IMG/VR virus record: IMGVR_UViG_3300025168_000312
Span: 1 to 34,022 of that record
Source of the DNA: a virus
Direction: 5' to 3' (one strand)
Length of the DNA: 34,022 nt
The notes under the pieces were generated by a model, which worked only from the letters and a program-made list of their open reading frames with translations, was not told where the DNA came from and did no database searches. The position numbers and the translations under genes are program-made. Below are positions 1 through 7,141 of this stretch, one piece after another (positions within the stretch are counted from its first letter, which is position 1; every line of letters starts with the position of its first letter).

Positions 1-67
1 AATCACTACGAGCTAAATAATTAGCTATGGTAGCTTGCAGCGTTGTATAATCTGTGAAAAATGCCAT
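1..67 (-). CDS. Head-tail adaptor, gp4-like (partial, N-terminus only)
   Basis: Only the first 22 codons are inside the window; the gene runs off the left edge. The start ATG directly follows the TAA of the upstream gene, with AGGGTG as a modest ribosome binding site. The N-terminus reads MAFFTDYTTLQATIANYLAR, then Ser-Asp. This resembles the opening of a head-completion/adaptor family common in P22-like podoviruses (typical pattern: F-x-x-Y-x-x-L-x-x-x-I-A-x-W/Y-L-x-R-S-D). Its place right after capsid genes fits a connector between portal and tail hub. Too little is visible for certainty. Confidence 0.6.
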   Translation of the reverse strand, partial: MAFFTDYTTLQATIANYLARSD

Positions 68-391
68 TTACACCCTACCTTGTTTTGTTCTAAAAAATCT
101 ATTGTCTGGGTCGTTTAACCATTGTTTAAACTTTTTTTGGTCTAATACATGAAAACCTCTCATGATGCCTTTTTGGTTTAATGAATCTATTACTGTCATC
201 GGTATAGATGCTATTTTATTGTCAAATATATCATTACCCCAAGATGTGCTTGTTTGGTTATATTCTTGTTTATTTTTTTCTACTATATCAGTAACATCTT
301 GCTTTACTTCTACCACTTTTCCTAAGTCAGTATCATGCGATTTAGCTGTTCTAAATTGTGATTTTTTTAATTGGTCGTTTAATTTACCCAT
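68..391 (-). CDS. Small virion or head-completion protein, unknown
   Basis: A 107-residue protein beginning MGKLNDQLKKSQFRTAKSHD. I chose the ATG at 391 because AAGGAT lies just before it. A longer reading from 427 begins inside a stable hairpin and has no ribosome binding site. The protein is charged and hydrophilic with no membrane segment or motif I recognise. Its C-terminal half (HVLDQKKFKQWLNDPDNRFFR) looks like a compact alpha-helical segment. It lies between the capsid gene and the adaptor gene, so a structural or assembly role is likely by position only. Confidence 0.75.
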   Translation of the reverse strand: MGKLNDQLKKSQFRTAKSHDTDLGKVVEVKQDVTDIVEKNKQEYNQTSTSWGNDIFDNKIASIPMTVIDSLNQKGIMRGFHVLDQKKFKQWLNDPDNRFFRTKQGRV

Positions 392-409
392 AATAATCCT
401 TATGATACT

Positions 410-425
410 GCCCACCGAAGTGGGC
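410..425 (-). promoter_or_regulatory. UUCG tetraloop hairpin just after the capsid gene
   Basis: The minus-strand RNA would read GCCCAC-UUCG-GUGGGC, a perfect six-pair stem closed by the very stable C(UUCG)G loop. It begins 16 bases after the capsid stop codon. No run of U follows, so it is not a classic terminator. A role as an mRNA 3' end protector, processing site or partial attenuator that sets capsid apart from downstream genes is inference. Confidence 0.6.
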
Positions 426-440
426 ATATATCAATTAGTA

Positions 441-1415
441 TTAAGATACTAATAAGTCAGCCACGATACCGTGTGCTGCTTCGTTGTTAACTTGCAGAGT
501 ATACTCTGAAAGCATTTGATGTTTCTCACTATCACCAACCTTAGCTAATAAGTTGCTTTGGAAAGGACGTAGTGTTGCGATGTTAAGCATTGTAGGGTCA
601 AGTACAAAAGCTTGCTCACCTGTACCAGTGCCTGTGTCTCTAGTCATAAATCTGTCAGGTACAACAGATAAAGTACCAAAGTCTGACATATAAACATCGG
701 CAGCACCTACAATAGTAGATTGCTTGTCTGATGGAGCCATGTAACGCTGTGCTGCAATACCAGTAAATGCTGATACTGCTTGTTTTTGAGTTGGAGGTAC
801 TACCAACATAGTTGGGTTACCACCGTTTTCAAATACAGATTTAACACATTCTTTTAATTTGTCTTCACCGAAAGCTAAAGGAGTTCCTTTAGTACGAGTA
901 GCTGTTCCGTTACCACCTACAGGGCCTGCTGGAGAACCTGCTGTAGCTTCTGTAACATAGTTAGTTAATAACCATGTTTGTAAAGAACCTAAAAGTCTAG
1001 CTGCTGAACCTGCTGTACCCGCTGACTGTGCTACGTTACCAAGGATAGTTTTTTCCATGTCTCGTTTTAGCTCTTGTCCTGCTTTAGCTAATTGATAAGC
1101 TGTTTCTGTCTTACGACCTGCTTTATCAACTGCATCAAGAGTACCAGATACGTGAACTGTTTTACCTTGAATTTGTGTTTTATTAGCCACACGAACAGTA
1201 GGAGTATCTGATGCACCAGATGCATCTGCTCCTTCTACTAAACCTCCTGCAGAAGCCGCAGCGAGATTATCCGTTTGCCATTCATGTGTAGTGCCTTTTG
1301 CAGTAGTTTTTCCTATAGAGGAAACTACTGGTGTTTCTGTTGGTGCAATGTTATAGATTGTGTTGCTTAAATCTTCACGTTGACCAATAGCTGTATACGT
1401 TCTAAATTCTGCCAT
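441..1415 (-). CDS. Major capsid protein, SU10-like
   Basis: A 324-residue protein that forms the icosahedral or elongated head shell. The N-terminus (FRTYTAIGQREDLSNTIYNI, then A-P-T-E-T-P) and the later F-G-T-L-S-V-V-P-D-R-F-M block match the SU10 major capsid protein family (DUF5309), an HK97-fold group found in phiEco32/SU10-like podoviruses. Length is usual for the family. An AAGGAA ribosome binding site precedes the ATG. It follows the scaffold gene by nine bases and is followed by a UUCG hairpin, a common arrangement for the most heavily expressed virion gene. Family assignment is by pattern recognition and is quite secure. Confidence 0.9.
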   Translation of the reverse strand: MAEFRTYTAIGQREDLSNTIYNIAPTETPVVSSIGKTTAKGTTHEWQTDNLAAASAGGLVEGADASGASDTPTVRVANKTQIQGKTVHVSGTLDAVDKAGRKTETAYQLAKAGQELKRDMEKTILGNVAQSAGTAGSAARLLGSLQTWLLTNYVTEATAGSPAGPVGGNGTATRTKGTPLAFGEDKLKECVKSVFENGGNPTMLVVPPTQKQAVSAFTGIAAQRYMAPSDKQSTIVGAADVYMSDFGTLSVVPDRFMTRDTGTGTGEQAFVLDPTMLNIATLRPFQSNLLAKVGDSEKHQMLSEYTLQVNNEAAHGIVADLLVS

Positions 1416-1424
1416 TGTTTTTCC

Positions 1425-2441
1425 TTAAATAAAGTTTTCAATCATAGCCGCTGCGTCTCTAGCATCGCCAGTTTGCATTAGCTTACGTTGTAATTTTTTG
1501 GTTCTATCGGTTACACTTTGCTTCACTTTAGCTCCGCTTTTTATAGTTTTTGGAGCTTTTGCGACTTTCTTCTTTACACCTGATTTAGATGCTTGAAGTT
1601 TATCCCATTGTGATGCTTTATGTAATACTAGAACATGGCGTGAGTCATAGACTTGAGATAACTCTTCGTCTGTAAATCCAGCCTTTTTACCGTAGTTACG
1701 AATTTCATTACGAATTTGTTCGCCTTTGGCTTTGTCTGAAAACTCTGGTAAGGATTGGGCAAGTTTTTGAGCTTCCTGTTTAACAAATGATACCATTTGA
1801 TTGTCTCTATCTGCTTGTTGCTCTTTAGCAATTCTTTGACGCTCAAATTGTACTTTTTGTAGTTGCTCTTTTTTCTCGGTCATTTCTGCGACCTTAACTG
1901 CATATCCTATCGGGTCGTTCTCTTTCATTACAGCTAAATCTTCGGGTTTTTCAGCAGTACCTGTTAAAAGCTCTTCAACTGACTGTAATCTTTGTGAATA
2001 TTCATCCCTAACTTTTCTAGCTTCAATAATAGCTTTAGCTTCTTGGTCTATAATCTTACGCTGCTCAGCTACTTCTTGAGTCTTTTTAGTATAATCAGAG
2101 CCAAGTTGATATGATTTTACAAGCTCGTCAAGGGTAACTTCTTTTTCTTCACCTGCTGCCTTTACTGTGAAAGTTTGTTCTTCCTCAACCTCTTCTTCTT
2201 CAACTTCAGTCTCGGATTCTTCTTCGGCTTCTTCATCAACCTCTTCTACTTCTAGTTCGGTTTCTTCTTCTACCTCAGCGTCCTCTACTTCTGTACTTTG
2301 TGTATCTTCTTCAGTTTCAGTTGGTTGCTCGTTAGAGTCCTCTGTTGTGGATAACATACCTTCAATAGCAGAAGTTGCATCTGATACTGTTAAGTCCGAC
2401 CCACTTTCCTCAACTTCGGAAGTCATGGTTTCTTCACTCAT
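1425..2441 (-). CDS. Capsid scaffolding protein
   Basis: A 338-residue protein. Residues about 1-90 are extremely acidic (long Glu/Asp/Val runs). Residues about 100-240 are predicted helical and coiled-coil rich (KKTQEVAEQRKIIDQEAKAI and onward). The last 60 residues are basic, with KSGVKKKVAKAPKTIKSGAK. A very acidic, helical protein with a basic tail directly before the capsid gene is the standard profile of a phage scaffold, which guides procapsid assembly and then leaves. The basic C-terminus would contact the capsid. Start at 2441 is supported by TAAGGAAATGAA upstream. Sequence identity to a named family is not claimed. Confidence 0.8.
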   Translation of the reverse strand: MSEETMTSEVEESGSDLTVSDATSAIEGMLSTTEDSNEQPTETEEDTQSTEVEDAEVEEETELEVEEVDEEAEEESETEVEEEEVEEEQTFTVKAAGEEKEVTLDELVKSYQLGSDYTKKTQEVAEQRKIIDQEAKAIIEARKVRDEYSQRLQSVEELLTGTAEKPEDLAVMKENDPIGYAVKVAEMTEKKEQLQKVQFERQRIAKEQQADRDNQMVSFVKQEAQKLAQSLPEFSDKAKGEQIRNEIRNYGKKAGFTDEELSQVYDSRHVLVLHKASQWDKLQASKSGVKKKVAKAPKTIKSGAKVKQSVTDRTKKLQRKLMQTGDARDAAAMIENFI

Positions 2442-2480
2442 TTCATTTCCTTAATTACTCTCTAGGCGGAGTATTACCAT

Positions 2481-2496
2481 ATAAGCAAGTGCTTAT
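2481..2496. repeat. Short inverted repeat between scaffold and small head gene
   Basis: ATAAGC, four bases, GCTTAT: a perfect six-base inverted repeat that overlaps the stop codon of the 76-residue gene. It is AT-rich, has a short stem and no T-tract, so it could be an mRNA hairpin or chance. Confidence 0.35.
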
Positions 2497-2723
2497 AATA
2501 TCGTCCATGATTTATCCTTAATCTTGTCGCTGTTTGCAACAGATTCAAGTCTAGTCATCATGCTTTCTATAGCCTTTAATCTCATATATGCAACCTCTCT
2601 ATCTTTAACATCGTGTGGATTAGAGTGCTTTATGCTATCAAGGCATTCGTTAGTCATATCTTTTATTTCTTCTAAAAAAACTTCGTTGCTTATAATTGTT
2701 TTTATTTCTAGTGTTTTATCCAT
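2493..2723 (-). CDS. Small helical protein between portal and scaffold
   Basis: A 76-residue, charged, mostly helical protein (MTNECLDSIKHSNPHDVKDR). Its ATG shares one base with the portal stop codon (TAATG), so translation is likely coupled. I recognise no domain. Small genes in this position often encode assembly or decoration factors, which is the only hint at function. Confidence 0.7.
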   Translation of the reverse strand: MDKTLEIKTIISNEVFLEEIKDMTNECLDSIKHSNPHDVKDREVAYMRLKAIESMMTRLESVANSDKIKDKSWTIL

Positions 2724-4906
2724 TACATACCAGCTATATTATTAATCTTATCTAATGCATCAACAACTACTTTCATTTCACTTTGAGTTACTTTTGCATC
2801 ACTTTCATCAGATTTTTGTATTAACTCTAATTCTTTTATAGCCATTTCTTTTTCAAATTCTACTTTTTCTTGCTCAAGTTTTAACATTGCTTTAGCTGAC
2901 TCCATCTCCAACTTCATCCTGTCTAGCTCTAATTTTTGTGCGTCTGTTTGTGCTTTTAATTGAGCCTTTTCTCTTTCAACGTTTGCTATTGCTTCAGCTG
3001 CTTGTACTTGAGGGTCAGATGCTCCACCAGCTGCTTGTTGCTGTGCTAACATATCAGATTGTTCTTGAGTTACATCTTTTAAGAAACCAGATTCGTCTTT
3101 AAATCCTGCCATGTTTACAAACTTAGCTAATGTATCTCTGTATTGTTTTAAAGATACTAATGGATTGTTAAGACCATACTGTGTAAGCATTTGCTCTTGC
3201 TTATCTAATACCATTTGCATAACACCTAATTGTTCTTGTTTACTACCAGTGCCTAAACCAACATTAACTGTTACATTATATTCTGTATTCCACTCTCTAG
3301 GGTCCATGGGTAAAAACTTATTATTTATTTTAATGATTCTTTCTTTATTTTGGTACTTGCAAACTAAATGCAATATACCTTTCATTAAGGAACTAACACC
3401 AGTATCTGCAAATATTCTAGCAATAAGTTCTATCTTGCCACCTGCTGCACTACTCATACTTGCTACTGCTGTAGCAGTTACGTTCTGTAGTATATTAGGG
3501 TCTAAACCTTGACTAGCCTCTGATACTCCGCTACGTTTAGCCTGAACTGTATCTAAATAATCTAACATTGGAAATGATTGGGCAGCATTAGATTGCACTG
3601 TTAATGGTATTAAAGCATTAGGATTCTTAACTCTAATAACTCCACCTGCAGTAGATGTTAATAAATCATCTAAATTAACTTGTCCTTCAACCGCTCCAAC
3701 TCTATAATTATTAGTTAAGTATAAGTTATCTAGCATTTGCCTTGTGATAGTAGATTTAATTAATTGTAAGTCTACTGCTCTATCTGCAAGTGATTGACCA
3801 AAAAACTTATGGGGTATTGGGAAGGGGCAAATAGAATGGAAAGGTACATAATCACACTCTTCATGCATTAATATCTGATTATCGGCATAACATACTCTAT
3901 GTAACTCTGCTACACCATCTTCATCCATATCTGTTCTTACATAACACTCATAGTACTCTACTAACTCCATGCTTTCATCATTAGTGTCGTTAGTATTATA
4001 TGGTTGCTCACCAGAACCAAATCTTGCTACTCTCTCTGGTGTAAAGTCTAATGTATCACCAATAGATAATGATTTAACTACTTCTGGGTCATAACCCATA
4101 GCTATTAAGTCAGACCTAGTAACTAAACTTCTTTGTGCTACAAAAGTAGCGTCTTCAATAGTAGTCGCTCTTTTATCTATTAAAAATTCTTCTGGTGCTA
4201 CATTTTCTATTTTAACATTAGATGAATCTTTTGTTCTTTTACAAACCACATTATAATAAACAACTTCTAAAGGCTCTACGTCTTCAAATAAAGGTTCACC
4301 TACATCATTCATTATAGGTTGACCCATAGGGTCTAACACAATTCTAGGTTCTTGAGGTATTTGCTCTACAATTTGTTCTTGCTCTACAACCTCTACTTCA
4401 TCATCTTGCATTATCATTGCTAACTCGTCTTCTGTTAGCTTCTTATATTTTTCTTTTGTAGTATCTACTTTGTCATTCCAATATGCCTTAACTATACCTA
4501 CTTTTTGGCAAAGAGCATCCCACATCCAAGCATTCATAACTTCAAAGCCATTATTATCTTTATAGAAAATATGATTAACATACTTAGTAGCCTGTTCAGC
4601 AACCTCACCATCTCCCTCATTAACAGGTTCGAATACAACGGCATTATTGGATTGTGTGAATACCTTCATAATTTGTGGTAATGCACCATCTACTACTTCT
4701 GCAACTTCACCTGTCACTATTTGAGACCTACCTTCTACTTCGTTACCATATGGTTCTCTCATATAGTATTCTAGAGCTGTTTGTCGCTCTAGAGATGTCT
4801 CTGTTTGTATAAAGCCTAATGAATCATCTATATGCGACTCAATAAGGTTTACAAATGTTCTTTCATCATCTTGTGATACTTTCATTTTATTTTTTTCATA
4901 AGCCAT
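2723..4906 (-). CDS. Portal protein, SU10/P22-like
   Basis: A 727-residue protein forming the dodecameric ring through which DNA enters and leaves the capsid. The length and layout match large podovirus portals: an N-terminal wing with E-Y-Y-M-R-E-P-Y-G-N-E-V-E-G-R-S-Q-I-V and E-V-V-D-G-A-L-P, a central stem/clip region (about 370-520, with R-A-V-D-L-Q and L-D-N-L-Y-L-T-N-N), and a C-terminal helical coiled coil (about 590-715, rich in E, K, Q and L). This C-terminal helix resembles the barrel of P22-type portals. It starts one base after the stop of the upstream gene. The SU10-type assignment agrees with the capsid type. Confidence 0.9.
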   Translation of the reverse strand: MAYEKNKMKVSQDDERTFVNLIESHIDDSLGFIQTETSLERQTALEYYMREPYGNEVEGRSQIVTGEVAEVVDGALPQIMKVFTQSNNAVVFEPVNEGDGEVAEQATKYVNHIFYKDNNGFEVMNAWMWDALCQKVGIVKAYWNDKVDTTKEKYKKLTEDELAMIMQDDEVEVVEQEQIVEQIPQEPRIVLDPMGQPIMNDVGEPLFEDVEPLEVVYYNVVCKRTKDSSNVKIENVAPEEFLIDKRATTIEDATFVAQRSLVTRSDLIAMGYDPEVVKSLSIGDTLDFTPERVARFGSGEQPYNTNDTNDESMELVEYYECYVRTDMDEDGVAELHRVCYADNQILMHEECDYVPFHSICPFPIPHKFFGQSLADRAVDLQLIKSTITRQMLDNLYLTNNYRVGAVEGQVNLDDLLTSTAGGVIRVKNPNALIPLTVQSNAAQSFPMLDYLDTVQAKRSGVSEASQGLDPNILQNVTATAVASMSSAAGGKIELIARIFADTGVSSLMKGILHLVCKYQNKERIIKINNKFLPMDPREWNTEYNVTVNVGLGTGSKQEQLGVMQMVLDKQEQMLTQYGLNNPLVSLKQYRDTLAKFVNMAGFKDESGFLKDVTQEQSDMLAQQQAAGGASDPQVQAAEAIANVEREKAQLKAQTDAQKLELDRMKLEMESAKAMLKLEQEKVEFEKEMAIKELELIQKSDESDAKVTQSEMKVVVDALDKINNIAGM

Positions 4907-5635
4907 TTAATACGGTATCCCTAAGTTTCTTAGTATTTTAATTCTGTTTTCTTCCCTGTCAAAATAATCAGGGCTTAAATCTTTACTAGGCATAAATGTT
5001 ATATCAACAGGCCTTGTTTTTTCACCTATAAAAGCATTTCCTAATCTAGATGGTAATGTACCTATTCCTTTACCTAAATCAAATCCTTCGTTAGGCATAA
5101 CAAAAGTTTCTTTAGCAACTAAACCAAGTTTTTGCATATTACTTAAATCTTTGTACCTGTCAGATTTAGAAACAGAATCAGACATAGCTCTAGGTCTATC
5201 ATCTTTAAAATTGTAACTGTCCTTAACGCTTATGGTACCGTCAGGATTTTTAGTATAAGCAAACCTACCTAATGTATTCATAATTGAAGCAGAAGGAGAT
5301 ATATCAACATCACCTCTAGTTTTATTATCTAAGCGTAAATAAGCACCGTAATCTACGTTACCGCTACCTTGTTTGAATGTATCTAAAGCCTTTTGATTTT
5401 TAAAATACTTTTCATACTCATCTAAACCATAAGTTCCTTTCATTGATGGCGAAGATTCATCAGAAAATGCATCTAACAATCCAGTTTTATATTTTCTAGA
5501 CTCAGCAATAGTATCTTCTAATCTTTTTAAATCAGCAGAGCTTAAATTTTCTTTTGTTATTGGAGTAGTATCACCCTTTAATGTCTCAACAAATGTTCTA
5601 ATTTGCAATGGTATTTTTTTATATAGATTATCCAA
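4907..5635 (-). CDS. Unknown protein upstream of portal
   Basis: A 242-residue hydrophilic protein starting with TTG just after the upstream TAA, with AAAGG eight bases before it. It has no membrane segment. Central motifs include D-Y-G-A-Y-L-R-L-D-N-K-T-R-G-D-V-D and L-G-R-F-A-Y-T-K-N-P-D-G-T-I-S-V, the latter suggesting beta structure. No family recognised. It lies between tiny basic genes and the portal gene; it could be virion-associated or a packaging factor. Confidence 0.75.
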   Translation of the reverse strand: MDNLYKKIPLQIRTFVETLKGDTTPITKENLSSADLKRLEDTIAESRKYKTGLLDAFSDESSPSMKGTYGLDEYEKYFKNQKALDTFKQGSGNVDYGAYLRLDNKTRGDVDISPSASIMNTLGRFAYTKNPDGTISVKDSYNFKDDRPRAMSDSVSKSDRYKDLSNMQKLGLVAKETFVMPNEGFDLGKGIGTLPSRLGNAFIGEKTRPVDITFMPSKDLSPDYFDREENRIKILRNLGIPY

Positions 5636-5854
5636 TTACTTTACCTTTATTTTGAAATCTACTTTACCTGAATTAACTATATTGGTATTTTCATTCCAAT
5701 CCTCAGGTATAAATTCTAAATTAATTTCCATTGCTTTTTGAATTCTTATAAAACCTACATCTATAATGAAAAAGTCGTACATCTTTTCTTTTACAGAGTT
5801 AGTGTAAAACTCTACACCAAAATGTAGGCCTAAAAATAAGTGACATGACCACAT
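5636..5854 (-). CDS. Small unknown protein
   Basis: A 72-residue protein with aromatic N-terminal half (GLHFGVEFY, then Y-D-F-F-I-I-D-V-G-F-I-R-I-Q) that reads like alternating beta strands. The start ATG lies one base after the stop of the AT-hook gene; the ribosome binding site is weak (AGAAG), so coupled translation is likely. Function unknown. Confidence 0.65.
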   Translation of the reverse strand: MWSCHLFLGLHFGVEFYTNSVKEKMYDFFIIDVGFIRIQKAMEINLEFIPEDWNENTNIVNSGKVDFKIKVK

Positions 5855-5855
5855 A

Positions 5856-5936
5856 TTACTTCTTTTTCTTTTTATTCATAACTTTCTTAGGTGGTCTTCC
5901 TCTTTTTTTACCGTAAGTTCCTGGTCCCATTGGCAT
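5856..5936 (-). CDS. Tiny basic protein with AT-hook motif
   Basis: A 26-residue protein reading MPMGPGTYGKKRGRPPKK, then V-M-N and five Lys. K-R-G-R-P-P-K is a textbook AT-hook, which binds the minor groove of AT-rich DNA. Ribosome binding site AAGGA lies seven bases before the ATG. It lies in a chain of five tiny basic genes between the 84-residue membrane gene and the portal. A DNA-binding or genome-condensing role is inference. Confidence 0.75.
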   Translation of the reverse strand: MPMGPGTYGKKRGRPPKKVMNKKKKK

Positions 5937-5938
5937 AA

Positions 5939-6112
5939 TTATTTCCTTTTATTTTTAATTGACTTAAAAACTCCAATTGCTGGAGCACCTTTACTACCTG
6001 GTTTACGCATCTTCTCAACCTTTACGCTTTTATTTGATTTCTTTCTTTTCTTTTGTGATTCTATTCTTTTTCTTTTTTTATGTATGTTTGCGTATAACCC
6101 TGGTCTTTTCAT
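5939..6112 (-). CDS. Small basic phage protein (KRPGLYANIH family)
   Basis: A 57-residue, strongly basic protein. It begins MKRPGLYANIHKKRKRIE and later has EKMRKPGSKGAP. Both segments are hallmarks of a small protein family that I recognise from many aquatic tailed phages near head genes; its function is unknown. The ATG follows AAGGATAACAG. About 40 percent of residues are Lys or Arg. Confidence 0.8.
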   Translation of the reverse strand: MKRPGLYANIHKKRKRIESQKKRKKSNKSVKVEKMRKPGSKGAPAIGVFKSIKNKRK

Positions 6113-6115
6113 CTG

Positions 6116-6283
6116 TTATCCTTTTGCTTTTTGTTTAGCTGTTTTAGATAAATCACTAAAATGTACTAACTTCTTTGAAGAAGCTGTATGAGTTTTACCA
6201 GTATGCAAAGTACCATTTGCCATTTTATGAGAGTTACCTTTCCATTCTTTACCATTTCTTAAATAATGTTTTACGCCTTTCAT
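6116..6283 (-). CDS. Small basic phage protein with His/Lys-rich motif
   Basis: A 55-residue protein: MKGVKHYLRNGKEWKGNSHK, then M-A-N-G-T-L-H-T-G-K-T-H-T, ending in L-V-H-F-S-D-L-S-K-T-A-K-Q-K-A-K-G. The H-K-M-x-N/D-G-T-L-H-T-G-K-T-H core is a recognisable small phage family of unknown role. The ATG overlaps the upstream stop by one base (TAATG), with AAGGTG before it. Confidence 0.8.
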   Translation of the reverse strand: MKGVKHYLRNGKEWKGNSHKMANGTLHTGKTHTASSKKLVHFSDLSKTAKQKAKG

Positions 6284-6564
6284 TACCATTTCACCTTGTT
6301 TGACCAGAATGCTGCGCTCATCTTACCCTTTGCAATGTTTGCACCATGCCTAGCTTTAAATGATTTACGCCTCATTTTTTGTTTTTCAGATTCACCTTTT
6401 TTAGGTTTACCTGCAGTTGAGACACCTTGTTGACCGAATCTTATGGTCTTTATTTTATCTCCATCTTTTGCAACAACAATATGAGAGCTGCTTTTATGAT
6501 TTGGAGTTCTTTTAGGTTTATTAAAACCACTTACTCCAGCCCTTTTTAACCTAGGGTCCTTCAT
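6283..6564 (-). CDS. Basic conserved phage protein
   Basis: A 93-residue Lys/Arg-rich protein. Core segments S-S-S-H-I-V-V-A-K-D-G-D-K-I-K-T-I-R-F-G-Q-Q-G-V and F-K-A-R-H-G-A-N-I-A-K-G-K-M-S-A-A-F-W-S-N-K-V-K-W are typical of a family frequent in marine and freshwater phages. The first core looks like a small beta-hairpin, the second a basic helix. Its function is not established; nucleic acid binding is plausible. The ATG lies within the end of the 20-residue gene (ATGA overlap). Confidence 0.8.
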   Translation of the reverse strand: MKDPRLKRAGVSGFNKPKRTPNHKSSSHIVVAKDGDKIKTIRFGQQGVSTAGKPKKGESEKQKMRRKSFKARHGANIAKGKMSAAFWSNKVKW

Positions 6565-6623
6565 TTAGCTCTTTTACTTAAAAACTTTCTCCTAGCCTTT
6601 AACCTTTGTCTCTTACCAATCAT
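6561..6623 (-). CDS. 20-residue basic peptide
   Basis: Reads MIGKRQRLKARRKFLSKRAK, half Lys/Arg. AGGAT lies nine bases before the ATG and the stop overlaps the next start (ATGA). It is the first gene after a promoter-like motif. It may be a real micro-protein or a leader that couples translation. Confidence 0.5.
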   Translation of the reverse strand: MIGKRQRLKARRKFLSKRAK

Positions 6624-6635
6624 TGTTTAATATCC

Positions 6636-6648
6636 TAAGTTATTGATT
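6636..6648 (-). promoter_or_regulatory. Promoter-like motif, copy 1 (degenerate)
   Basis: The minus strand reads AATCAATAACTTA, the 13-base core shared with five other sites. The second, T-rich half of the motif is shortened here (GG then ATATT). The core lies 13 bases upstream of the 20-residue basic gene, so it could start a transcript through the basic genes, portal, scaffold and capsid. A perfect 14-base inverted repeat (TGCACT-CA-AGTGCA) lies at 6676-6689 just upstream of it. Confidence 0.55.
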
Positions 6649-6707
6649 TTTAATACAATTTAATATACAACTTTTTGCACTCAAGTGCATGAGGGAAGCC
6701 TGGTTGA

Positions 6708-6962
6708 TTATATGTATATGTTATATTGACTACTATGTAAAACACCTGTCAGGTATACTATTATAGCTACAGTATTTAATATAATTAATGCTCTATCATT
6801 CCACTTTAAAGAAACGTATGTCCATCCAAAGCTTGCTATTAGTCCTATATATATATTCATAGGGTACATGTTAGCACTTGTTAAAGCCATAGTAACAACC
6901 ATTAATATAGAGCTAATCCATTTTACTAGCCAAACATGGTCTTTCTTATGTATATCTATCAT
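6708..6962 (-). CDS. Small three-helix membrane protein
   Basis: An 84-residue protein with three hydrophobic stretches at about residues 12-30, 36-52 and 58-75, joined by short loops including S-L-K-W-N-D-R-A. Compact 3-TM proteins of this shape occur in marine phages without a known function. The ATG overlaps the stop of the lipoprotein gene (ATGA), so both are probably made together. A holin or membrane-modifying role is possible, but a different holin-like gene lies in the lysis region. Confidence 0.75.
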   Translation of the reverse strand: MIDIHKKDHVWLVKWISSILMVVTMALTSANMYPMNIYIGLIASFGWTYVSLKWNDRALIILNTVAIIVYLTGVLHSSQYNIYI

Positions 6963-7138
6963 GTTTTCTCCTTTATAATATCGATTGCTATTTCTGTTGT
7001 TGTTGGCTCATCATTTAGTAAAGCTTTACCATCATATATATATCTAGCTCTGTCTATGTATTGGTAATATTCGTTACTAATTAGTACCGTGCAACCTTGC
7101 AACATTATACAAATTAATAGGAGGCAACTTAACTTCAT
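6959..7138 (-). CDS. Small lipoprotein
   Basis: A 59-residue protein found by direct translation. It begins MKLSCLLLICIMLQGC, a signal peptide with a clean lipobox (Leu13-Gln14-Gly15-Cys16), so the mature 44-residue chain would be lipid-anchored at Cys16. The rest is N-E-Y-Y-Q-Y-I-D-R-A-R-Y-I-Y-D then an acidic helix. The gene begins three bases after the terminase stop and overlaps the 84-residue membrane gene by four bases. Candidates are an outer-membrane spanin subunit (o-spanin) or a superinfection-exclusion lipoprotein; nothing in the sequence decides between them. Confidence 0.8.
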   Translation of the reverse strand: MKLSCLLLICIMLQGCTVLISNEYYQYIDRARYIYDGKALLNDEPTTTEIAIDIIKEKT

Positions 7139-7141
7139 ATT

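Noticed and set aside
162-452. Plus-strand reading frame of 96 codons at the left edge
   Set aside because: It mirrors the small minus-strand head gene, lacks a ribosome binding site and has the hydrophobic composition typical of a reverse shadow.
2167-2454. Plus-strand Ser-rich frame opposite the scaffold gene
   Set aside because: Its Ser runs are the reverse complement of the Glu-rich N-terminus of the scaffold; no start signal.
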